A program made the translations under genes and the position numbers. The notes below the pieces were generated by a model, which saw only the letters and a list, made by a program, of their open reading frames with translations, ran no database searches and was not told the origin of the DNA. Positions 39,301 to 50,352 of a stretch of 64,000 nucleotides of DNA are shown here, piece after piece. The stretch's first letter is position 1. Each line of letters opens with the position of its first letter. Source of the stretch: Sclerurus mexicanus (lineage: Eukaryota > Chordata > Aves > Passeriformes > Furnariidae); contig VWZF01000360.1 in NCBI GenBank assembly GCA_013396755.1, forward strand, positions 463,603 to 527,602, written 5' to 3'.

Positions 39301-40249
39301 CGCATGCAATAGAACAGAAGATATCTGTGGGAAAATAAAGTTCTCAGTTCAATGATCAAAGTAAAAGCAAACTGTAGAGATGCTGAAGATTTAGACTAGC
39401 GTAATGAGAAAACAGATTTTAATGGAGACAAAAATGTCAATTAAAATGTTTACAGTCACAGCATTTTGCTTTTCATTGCTCCATGACATATTTATTCAAA
39501 TAGCAGGCATAAGCCAACTCCACAGTTTCAGAGAAGCACAACTGAGAAAATTCAAATAACAACACCATAGCAACAACTTTATGATTACCTCAGTTAAAGA
39601 AAACTGGATCCCTATGGATCACTATGTGAACACTCAAGATATTGACACAGAAATCCTGAAACTGATAGAACTGTTTTTAGTGCATGTCTTTAACTTTTCT
39701 CCTGTTGTCATTATCTAATTAAAGACAGGGAAAATGAGTTTTCTTACCTTTCTACACTCTGCTTTCCCTTCATGCCAGAATTCCCAGCAATTAACACTAA
39801 CCTACTTCAGCACTGAACTATTGTCAGTTACAGCCTAGTGTAATTCTGGTTTAAGTTCACAACAATCTAATATATTTTTGCAATGCCAATCACCATCACT
39901 ATTAAATGTGAAGGGGAGGAAGAAAAAGTCTAAGTTGTTGTTTCTGGCAAAAAAAAGAACTTAAATATTTTCTCTCAGAATTAGATGAGCTCGTATCTAC
40001 TGGAGAGGAAACATATGACATCAGAAGTCCAGTGGCTCAAAATGGGACATAAGCTGCAGGAGTCAGCAAAGAACAAATATCAGTCAGTCAGATTTAAATA
40101 GGAGTAGAGTGCATCCAACTTCTGTTTCATTTAAAGAATTTGCCTTTCACCTGCTTACCTCAATGATCAAAGCAACTTCCCTTTTCACCTGTAGGAACCA
40201 TGACAAGATGAGGTAGCTCATTCACTGGCACCTAACTGAAGAATCTGCC

Positions 40250-40268
40250 AAAAAAAAAAAAAAAAAAA
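40250..40268 (+). repeat. A19 homopolymer
   Basis: A pure A19 run. I looked for a processed pseudogene upstream and found no AATAAA nearby and no recognisable coding remnant, so its origin is unknown. Confidence 0.9.
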
Positions 40269-43200
40269 GACCTGACCAGGACAGCCCCTTGTAGTGGCAC
40301 CCATGTGCCATCTCAGAGCAGATGACTCAGCTGAACAGATGCTCATGCTCATGACTGATCAATTGGTTCACATACTAAGGTCAACAAAAAGCAAGATCAA
40401 TGGCAAAATAAAGCAAAACCTGAGATCAACTAAATGTTGTACTTAATGGCAAAATTAAAAGTCTTAAGATGTACATCCAATTTGGAAAGGAAACATTTTG
40501 CTCATTCAGTTTAACCACTTCTTTTTTAATTAGATTTAGTTTGATTGTATGTGTCCACATCATGATCCACAAATTTCCTGGATTGACATAGGTTTGTCTA
40601 TTCTATATGGGTATATCTTTATAGGTATCACTATAAAGAGTTTGAACATGGTCTCTGCAGTGCAAATCAAAACCTTATATTTACAGTGACACTACAATTT
40701 TAAAATCTTTGACTCCTGACGCCCATGTCTTTCTTCCAAATTAGTGATTCTCTCTATCCAATAAATAGAAAAAAAAGTCTTGCTTACAAAAAAAATTCAA
40801 ATAACTGAAGAGGGAGGAAGGTATTCTTTAAATTAGACATCATTGATTTCATTTCTTGTCATGCAACAGGGGTTTAACTTACTTTTAGAAGAAGTGTCTT
40901 AAGATTAATTTCTTTTGCATAATTTTCTCTGTATATACTGCATAACTGTGGTTTCTACTAATGACATGTTCTTTCACCAATAGACATTTTTAACTTCCAA
41001 GTAAGTCAAGAACTAAAAATCTGAGTGTTTTGATTAAAGCCCAAACACTACACATATAAACACCATTTTTTACTCTTAGAAATTGAATGTAGCTTGATTA
41101 CAAGTTTTTTTTCAGTTTTATTTTACTTTCTTGGTATTTCTGAAACTGATTTAGGAACAACAACAAAAGGCTATCAAACTCTACCAAGTAACTAATACAA
41201 ATAAAAAAGGAAAATTACTAAATATGCTATTTGGACACTTAGCCAGCAGTTATTATACCCTCTTTTCTGAAAATAAAGGTTAATATTCTATTGATGATGC
41301 AGAGATTTTTTTACTTAAAAATATAAGTGATCCTATGACTGCTACATTATGTTAAACACACACGTTGTCAACTCCCATAGAGGGATAAAATCCAGAAGAA
41401 TATGATAAGATCTGAAGAGCCAAGATTTTCTTCAAGCAATAGAACAACCTTCTATTGCACATTTTCCCTCTCTTTAAGCAAATTTTAAAAGCCCAAAAAT
41501 CAAGATGACATTTACAAAGAACACTAATAGTTGTCTACAAAACAAACAAATAAATTTCTATTGTTACAATTAAGGCTATTTCATATTATAAATTTGCATT
41601 TCTATTTGAGATGTTAGTCTATACTGTGCATGACGTGTCTTGATGCAACTTTTATAATCATGTAGGCTGAGCTCCTTTTGATATCCTAATATTTACAGGA
41701 TTCTCATGACATATACCCAAATGCCCACAGCCCCAAAAATTTCCTTCTCCTTCCCGTACTGAACTATTTTACCTCAGTTGGTTTGCGATGGTCAGATGGC
41801 CTTTTGGGAGAAGTTCCTCCAGAAAAAAGTCCAGCAAAACAACTCATTCTAGTATAAAGCACAATAATATTTCCTACATAGAGGGAGGAAGCAGTAGCAA
41901 AGAGGCAATATTTCTCCTGAGATTTTAGATGTTTGAAGAACTGATCATGGGTAATGAGTGTTTAATTCCTTAAAGAACTGTCCTCTCTTCTTTTTCCCCC
42001 ACTCTTTCCAAGGTACTCCCACAAACTCTTAAATTTCTCCTATTTCTTCCAAGCACAGACATGATGGAAAGCAGAACATGATGTTGAAGAATATGGATTA
42101 TCACCTGCCTGTCAACAACCAGCTGTCCTTGGTATTTTGATTGTGCAAGCTCATGCACTCAAAATACAAAATTAGAATTCTTTTCTATATTCTCACAATT
42201 TCCCACCATTAGTAGGTTAAAGAATCTGTTTTCAACTGCTCTTCTTGTTCCATAGCAAATTTGTTTGAATTAGATCAGTAGAGCAACAGTTCTGCTCGGA
42301 GAAATTGCAAATTGCTTCTATCTTTTCAGATCACCTGTGTCACCTGGAAACACAGGCAGTAAATATTCTTATTAATAAACAAAATTGTGGGTTTTGAATG
42401 AGGTGGTGGGGAAAAAAAATTATAGTGTTTGAGATTAAAAAGGTATAGAAAATATTAAAAGTATTTATTTCCTTCAAAATAATTCTACTATGTAGCAAAA
42501 TATCAAGACAAAACAATTTCCTTCTATTTGTCTATGATTCTTCTCTGAGTATTACTTCAGAGCAAAGATATTGCAAGTTTCATTCATTTTCAGTGTAGAA
42601 ATGATGCTCTGTTCCTGCTGTCTTACATAGCACATCCACAAAGATATTGGGGGAAAGAATAAACCAAGCAAAAGACAACTTGTTATTTGTTCATTTGAAA
42701 ATCACAGAGATACTGATTTACAGAAGGGCATAAAGACTTAAATCTCAGCTAATGGAACACAGAGAAAATCAGTTGTCTGCTTGAATAACTGAAGACTAAT
42801 AGAAATATTTTTATTATTTTCAAAAAAACCCCAAACAATATTCCACTAGGAAAAATAATAACAGTCAATTACCTCCAAGATATTTGGAAAAAAACTTGCA
42901 TTTCAGATCTGCGAATTAAAACTTAATGTAGAAATAATAATCCAAGCAATGTAATTTTACCGTGAGTACAGCTATCTTTGAAAACAAAACAAATTCTCAA
43001 GTAAATTTTGGAATGAAACCTTGGGTTTACTTCACCCATTAGTTTCAAGGCACCTGTATTTTGTTCAGTCCAGGTTTCATCAGAGAAGGACAAAATACCT
43101 TCCAGTTCTGATGGAATTTCTGTGGACCTGGGAGAAGTGAAGAGCTGCTGACACACACATACACTTGTAACAACTGTGATTGGGTCAGCACTAATATATA

Positions 43201-45653
43201 AGGGTTTTTTCAATGAATTTAAATCAAATTTGGCATAGGAAAATATGGTTTTCATCTTTGAACATCATTGCATCAGGTGAAGTTTTGTGGCTCACACTGA
43301 GTAAGAGATCGTATGAGATAAGCTTTTGAACTGATCATTAATTCAAAGAGAGCTCTTGCCAGTCACAGATGACCATGAAACTGAGGCTTAATTTGAATTC
43401 ACTGGCAAATATTTCATCACAGAAAAACTAAAATATAAGACTATGTAGAACAGCACCAAATACTAAAAACAAAATTAAGTTTCTTGTTCTGTTTATTAAT
43501 ATCCTGTAAGAAAACAACAGAATTGTTGGAACTGCTGAAGGAAAATTGGGGGGGGGAGGGGTAGAAAAAACCCAACCCAGATAATTATCTGGATATTTCA
43601 GGTGTTTCTCTTCTCTTTGTGCAAACCAAGTATGCAAGCATTTCTCAGGCTGATACAGTATTCTAATTTTACCAGCATTATTTTCCTGTCAGAGAGTAAA
43701 CATATTGATGAGAACATTAAAACACAAAATATTCTTATTGCTCTGATGTCCAATTAGGGGTAAAACATCTGAGCTAACTTCAAAGAAGAAGACTACTGCA
43801 TATGGCAGTGCTTTGGAAATTGCTGTACATTGGAATGCTTAACTGTTAGCAGAAAATGAGACTCCCTAGTATCATATCTGACTTTATTGTGTTGTGAGAG
43901 ATACATTTACTTCATTAAAAAGACTGCTGCCTGTAGACATGGTAATAAAAATGAGTTTACTTCTGGTAAGGCTATTCAGTGCATAATATTATCCCCTTGC
44001 TATAGAAATTACACTGAATACATAGATATGTGCACATATGTACATCTGCACTGATCTATTTACTTTTATATGAAATATATGTGTGAATTGGGTGGCAGTT
44101 AGTCCTCCCGTTCTGTTTTCTTGACATGTAACAAATGCTAAAATAAGAAAAAAACAAAACAAAATAAAAAACCTCATGGAAATCTGAAAATGTTTTAGTC
44201 TGGAGATTTTCCTCTCTGCAAAGCAGGAAGTGAAGCATTTTTTCTATCCTTTCTACAATCAGATTTTCCTGCAATTCTTCACATGTCTTCCAAATATTAC
44301 CTGTTTAGATTGAAGCATTTTGCATCCTTGTTTTTAGAAGTAAATACTGATTTCCTCAGAAATTAAGCAATATAGAAAAGCTGTCATGGTAGAGCACTTT
44401 AAGGGTATTTGTTAGAGGTGCTCTGTGCTTTTAAGCAGGAGTTTTGGATTTGGCAAATGGGTCATCTCTGATACTGTGTTTTGGGGTTTTTTTTGTTCTG
44501 ATTAATGTCCACTCCAAGTAGTTTATAGGCCCTGAATATTCCAGTCTGTATCTGTTTAGTGGTTTGTTAACAAAACTTATAAAACTCTATCTTTTCTGCT
44601 CCGACCTCCACAAAGCCCAAAGGGACTTTCCTTAGAATTACATCTGCCATGGCACAGTACCTGCTACAGTGGCAAAAATACTCAGTGGCTGCTCTGAAAA
44701 GACCCAGGTGACTGAGAGACAGAAAAAGAAGCAGACTGTTTTGGAGCAAGTAAGAAAAGCAGCAGCTGAGATGCAAAACCAGAACAGATGCTGGAGGTGT
44801 GTGGGACACTGTGATAAGAAAGTAAATGAGAAGCAAGGAGATGCAGAGCCTAGAAAAAAAAAAACCACCAAGATTATCACTCTGCCCTGAATATTTTCTG
44901 TGACACTCAATATACTGCCAAACTTTTTTCCCCCTACAGATGATCAGTGTACAGAGTCTTTTAAATACTTGCTTGCAAACTGATTTTCTCCACTCCCAGG
45001 CTTGGATCTGCAGAAGTGCTAAGCAGTTTATAAAAACTGAGAGCCGTGAGAGCTATGCTCTGAGCAGAGTAGCTGCTTTCAGGAGAGTAGGTGCCTAACT
45101 TCCACAGACTGAATTTGTCTGGGAACTGAGAATCTAAATATCCTCTTTTTTTTGTGGGACTTTTGTTCCAAAAAAAAAAACCAAACAAGAAATTGCCCTC
45201 AGTTCCATTTGTCAAGTGGCCCAGACTTTATAGGCAGAACTGCTCTCCAGGTGTGCCATATATTCTTCTCAATCTTTTTCACAAATCTTGCTACTAAGTA
45301 ATTTGCTCTTTGAGAGTGTTAAAATACAACCAGAAGGGAGAGATGAAGATTTTGATCACACAAAATTTTCTGAATCAGCAGCGAGATCTTTTGAATATAT
45401 TATACAGGCTACCACCCCGAAAGTCCTTACTTTTGGAATGTGTTGGTTTGCTATTTCATAGCACGGAAGGCACTTTGCATGAAATTCACCAGCTGTTGTA
45501 ATTTGTGAAATGTATGCCATAATCATTATCAGTTTACTCATTTCTGTAACAATGTTTTATTTCATATGCTTTACAATCTGATGTGACTGGATATGCTAGA
45601 AGAAAATATTCCTCCTCTACTTGTCAGCTTTGTTGTGACACTTCAGTAGAGTG

Positions 45654-45671
45654 AAAAAAAAAAAAAAAAAA
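45654..45671 (+). repeat. A18 homopolymer
   Basis: A pure A18 run that lies 26 bases before a CpG-rich pair of direct repeats (see 45698-45726). Confidence 0.9.
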
Positions 45672-45697
45672 GAGGAAAATCTTACTCTGACGTGGCG

Positions 45698-45726
45698 CAT
45701 CTGAACGCCAACGACATCTGAACGCC
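45698..45726 (+). repeat. CpG-bearing 12-bp direct repeat next to a TATA-like sequence
   Basis: CATCTGAACGCC occurs at 45698-45709 and again at 45715-45726, within a small cluster of six CpG sites in a CpG-poor neighbourhood. CTATATATAAG follows at about 45737-45747. The combination resembles the upstream-control and TATA part of a retroviral LTR, but no ends or duplication can be defined. A unique short regulatory sequence is the alternative. Confidence 0.4.
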
Positions 45727-48264
45727 GACCTCTATGCTATATATAAGTTTTAAAAACCCAACAGAAAACCCCCACCTAAAGTGGAAACTTTCCCTGTGAC
45801 TTCATCAGATACATAAATAGGCCATAGAAGAAGGGTGAATATGAAGAACTAGTTATGCATAAAATTACCACTTCATCAGTTGAGACTGTAATCCTGGCAG
45901 GAGAGAAGAGGAAAAGAATAAATCACTGGACATCAATGTTTCAGTTGCCAGCCTTTGCCTACAGAAATGACATTCTAGCTCTAACCTCCACCATAGGACA
46001 TTTGCCCAGAATCAAAGCCATTCAAGTGAGCCCTCTTTGTCCTACACGATCCTCGTTCTCTGGACCCAAAGAGTCAGTTATTAACAGCTGTTTGGAGAAG
46101 CAGAACTCCACATACGTAGCTTATAAACAAAGAACTGACTTTAGCAAAATATTTTAGCTAAAGTAAAAAGCTTTTTTAGTTGAATGTGGCATTTGCTTGT
46201 ACCTCTGTATAATAAAGATCTATCTAATCATAATAAAGGCATATCTAATTATATCACTGCTGTCAGAAGAACACAGTAAGTCTAATCTCAGGAAGCACTA
46301 TAGCAAAAGCCTCTCAAAGCTTTCTCAACCCCTTCCTGGAACACTATTCAATCAACTAAAGTATTATTGTCACTCACTCTTCAAAGTGAAAACACTTCCT
46401 CTTTAACTCTCAGTAAGTAGAAAATATGTAAGCTTCATTACAAGACTAACAATTAGCATTTGACTTAAAGGTGGAAGCTGCTAGCTGAAAGGTTTGCAAT
46501 GGGCTTTACTGAATAAGATAACACCTTTTGAGTGATGTTGTGAGTTAATTGGAGGTTCTAATCTAACTTTCCCCTTATGCTGAGACACATGCCTCTGATG
46601 AGGTGTTTGCCCTCTTTAAAATGGGAATATCCATATCCCTATTGCTGTATATCTAATCACAGACAAGTGAATATTCCTCTGTTGTATAACAATCATTCAG
46701 CTTAAAGGAGTCAAAGTGGTCTGATTAATCCAGACTATCAGGGCTGTCAAATCAGAGAGATACATCATAATGTGGTAGAACTTTCCATATGATAGTCCCT
46801 GGAGGTTAAGTAATTTGTTTAGAAGAACGTGGTCTTATGCAGATGTTCCTCTCTATTCCCTAATAGTGTACATATAAAACAGATGTAGCTTCATACCCAC
46901 TTTCAGACCTTTTCATTATTATTTTAATTGTGTTGATACATGTTTCTATGTGCTTGTCAAGATGCGAGGTTAGGCCTGATTATTTGAAAGCTCCACTTAA
47001 TTGATTTTCTGATACATAAATTCTCTGTTGGCTCAAACTAGAACAGCAGCACTGCATTTGATACAGGCATTTAGAGGGTCAGCAGAGTTTATTGGTCAAA
47101 TTCAGCTTTCAGTTGCTATAAATTGAGAGAGACTTAATTGATTTCAGCTAATGTATTGTAGAGTTTACTTGTACATTTGAGAGCCAAATTTAGGCCAAGG
47201 ACAGCAAGGATTGCAGCCACAAAATGATTGTGACAGAGAAGTAGAATTTAAATTCAGCAGTTTAGGGGCAGGTAATAAGAAGATCAAGGCAACCCCAGGC
47301 TGGATAATTGACCTATCAAAAAAGCAGCTACAGTTACCCTGTAGCTGGGCTACTGGTAGATTGATCCCAGCTCTACATTTCTAGCACTACCCAGGTTATG
47401 AAACTATTGGAGAGCAGTTGGTGTTGTGACTGCAGCACAGGTGTATCTCAAGTTTTAGAATTCTGAAAAAAAAAGAGCCCATTGATTAACCAGTCACCTT
47501 CTGCTGATAACATTTTTTCAAACTAATTCTAAATAGTTCATTATCACAGTTCCATTTCTAAAAGATAGCTTAGCACTTTCCCATGGTGTCATTTACAAAA
47601 CAGCATGAAAACCACAGCTTCCAGGTGCTGTGAATTTCAAGCTGTTCCTTGTGAGATAAGTGCTATCAAGATTTCTTCATTTAGTTTTGGCAATCCCATA
47701 TTTAATCATGTTGTTAAGTGTGCTGAAAGAAAAATCTGACAGGGTTTTTTCTCAGTTTTCATGTAAGCGTTGCTATAGAGCTCGTAGAGTGATTGTTTTT
47801 CAAATTTTTCATTAAAATACAATTGTTATTTGGTCACTTTTCTTACACATGGCCTTTTTCTTGGTTGCATTATTCCCTGAGAGCAGGGAAGTGCTTTCCA
47901 AAGCTACACATCAAATGTGTGTAAAATTCCTAAGACTGAGATATTTTGAAGCTGGTTTCAGATTTTGAAAGCATACTGCAGTATGGTCATAACAAGGAAA
48001 GATAATTCTGTGCTTGGAAAACATGCTCAAATGTCACTTTATAGACACAGATTCTGTGTTTAATATGAAATTATATGTTTTACTCACAATCATTTTCTGG
48101 GATCTGACTCTGCACTAGCTTCTGCTTTCTTCTTGAGCTAAAAACGTACAAGTATCAGTGAGCCATGTAGAATTAAACAAAATCTATGCCTTTTCACTCA
48201 TAATCATAAAGATGATCTTACCAAAATCTCAAAACAATGTCTGCTCAGCTTAGTGGAAACTGAC

Positions 48265-49347
48265 TGTGGTGGTTTGACCTTGGCTGGATGTCAGGTACCC
48301 ACCAAAGCCATTCTATCACCCACTTCTGCAACTGAACAGAGGAGAGAAAATATAGCAAAAGGCTCATGAGTTAAGATAAGGACAGGGAGACATCACTCAC
48401 CAATTATCAACACAGGCAATACCGACTTGACTTGGGGAAATTAACTGAATTTATTACTAATCAAAATCAGAGCAGGATGACAAGAAGTAAAACAAATCTT
48501 AAAAACACCTTCCCCCTCCACCCCAGCAGTCCAGAGCGATGAGGAACAGGTGTTACGGCCAGTTCATCACAGGTTGTTTCTGCTCTTGCTTCTCCCTCAG
48601 GGAGAGGTGTCCTTCCCCTCCAGTGTGGGGTCCCTCCCATTGTAGACAGTTCTTCATGAACTGCTCCAGCGTGAATCCTTCCAACAGCCTGCAGTTCCTC
48701 AAAAGCTACTTCAGCATTGATCCCTTTCCACAGGTTGCAGTCCTTCAGGAACCAGCTGCTTCAGCATGGGTCCCTCACAGGGTCACAAGTCCTACCAGTA
48801 AACCTGCACCAGCTTGGGCTCCTCTCTCGTTGGGTCTTCAGGTCCCTGACAGGCCCCTGCTCCAGCCCAGGCTTCTCACAGGATCATAGCTGTCTTTCAA
48901 GCATCCCTCTGCTCTGGCATGGGTCTCCTCCATGGGCTGCAGTTAGATCTTTGCACCTCTGTGGGCCTCCTTGGGCTGCAGGGGGTCAGCTGCTTCACCA
49001 TGGTCTTCACCATGGGCTGCAGGAGAATCTCAGCTACAGCACCTGAAGCACCTCCTCCCCCTTCTTCTTAACTGCCCTTGATGTCTGTGGAGTTGTCTCT
49101 CTCACATATTCTTTATCCTCTCTTCTCTGGCTGGAATTTTTTCTTAGCAATAACATTTTTTCCCCCTTAAATATGTTCTTACTGAGGCACTACTACCATT
49201 GCTGATGGCCTCAGCTTTGGCAGGCACCAGGTCTGTCCTGGAGCTGGCTGGCATGGGGTCTCTTGGAGATGGGGAAAACTGCTGGCAGCTTCTCACAGAA
49301 ACCAAGCCTGTAGTTCCCCTGCTACCAGAATCTGGCCATGCAAACCA
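48265..49347 (-). mobile_element. Long avian ERV LTR-like element with internal degenerate repeats
   Basis: I recognise this ~1.1-kb text as a widespread avian LTR-type repeat. It begins on the plus strand TGTGGTGGTTTGACCTTGGC, followed by CCACCAAAGCCATTCTATCA and GATAAGGACAGGGAGA. The middle holds degenerate units of the form CTGCTCCAGCGTGGGTCCCT (about 48650-49030). It ends through GGCAGCTTCTCACAGAAACC and CTACCAGAATCTGGCCATGC. If retroviral, the sense strand is minus. Clean ends and a target-site duplication are not visible; 48265 and 49347 are the best TG/CA candidates. The 109- and 116-codon frames across the middle come from the stop-poor repeat units and are not genes. CpGs are mostly decayed to TpG/CpA, so it is older than the block at 33.4 kb. 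Confidence 0.68.
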
Positions 49348-50151
49348 AATAGACTAATGGAGAATATCAGCAAACACAGAGAACTCTGAAACCATCTGGC
49401 TTTGGGTCAGTAAAAAGCAAAACCTCTTGAGAGCAGAGAGAGGGGAACAAGCCAAGACCTGCAGGTGATCCCAATACTGGCCATGCCCTTGACAAGGGGA
49501 AACCAGCATGTGGCACCTGAGAAAGATTGGGCTAGTGATAGAGAGAGGTCCATCAATGGTCTAGTGATCATCTAATAAATGCAGGTGAGTGAGCTGAGAC
49601 AGGTCAGTGATCATCTCATGAAATCTAAACAGTTCAAAATGGCCATCTCTGACATAGCTCAGGAAGGAGTTGAAATGGGGTCCTTGGGCATTAGCTGCAT
49701 GAGTTAAGCTACGGGGCAGGCTGGGCAGGGACAATCAGGGACTGAGGGCTAACAGTGCCCTCAGATGTCATAGAGCAGCCAAAACAATTAATGTCTCCGA
49801 CAATTGACCTATCTGGGGCTGGCTTTTCTGTGACTGGTTTAGTGTTACCTAAGCTAAATACAGACTTTAGTCCTCTATTTCATGTCCAATTATTATTTTC
49901 ATAGACAAAGCCTAAGCCCTAAAAGCTATCACTCGCAGATATTGGGGAGAAATGTTTTAACCTACAGATGAACCAAGGAAGAACAGATGCAGGTTTAGTT
50001 TCTAAATTAAAAACAAATCAGAGGTGCTCCTTGTAAATACACAACAGTATTTGTAATGATGGCATACCTTACATCTTAAGGCTAGCATGTGAAATGGAAA
50101 TTACTTGATCACAAAAGGTCTGCTTCTAGTAGATTGAAAACTTTCCTTTAC
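49348..50151. other. Unassigned sequence after the LTR-like element
   Basis: No gene seen. A 19-base word, AGTGATCATCTMATRAAAT-like, occurs at 49563-49580 and 49606-49623, 43 bases apart. The stretch could include flanking retroviral sequence, but I recognise none. Confidence 0.45.
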
Positions 50152-50352
50152 CTCATGTTTCTGAGACAATGAAATGGGTAAAAAACCCAGTAAAAGCTAT
50201 CTTGAGAAGAGCTGTCACTGAGAGCCTCCTCATTCCTTCTTTCTGTGATGTGTCCAGTTGAAGCATTATTTCCAAAAAGTGTGCCAGTTAGGAGGTTTGG
50301 TAAAGTTTCCAAGTCACATTTCTGTGGGATGAGGAAGTCCAGCATAACAACC
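50152..50352 (-). other. Candidate internal exon (unidentified)
   Basis: On the minus strand a pyrimidine-rich acceptor, GCTGCGTCTTTTTCAG (AG at 50354-50353), is followed after 201 bases by a strong donor, ATGAG/GTAAAG (GT at 50151-50150). One frame is open across the whole interval; the other two are closed. The length is a multiple of three, so the exon could be skipped without a frameshift. The 66 full codons give a peptide with an acidic, Ser-rich part (NEEALSDSSSQDSF) and no domain that I recognise. An exon of a lncRNA, or chance pairing of good splice sites, is equally possible. The same orientation as the candidate at 63.6 kb is noted, but no link is shown. Confidence 0.28.

Larger units (their letters stand above)
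38979..48264. other. About 9.3 kb of mostly unique AT-rich noncoding DNA
   Basis: No gene is supportable; frames are at most 111 codons and featureless. Low-complexity items inside are listed separately. A G9-A-G4 run lies at 43548-43561. Confidence 0.55.

Noticed and set aside
40000..40268. Processed pseudogene ending in A19
   Set aside because: There is no AATAAA upstream, no coding remnant and no flanking duplication that I can see.
48539..49046. Overlapping 116- and 109-codon plus-strand frames
   Set aside because: They lie wholly inside the LTR-like element and arise from its stop-poor repeat units.
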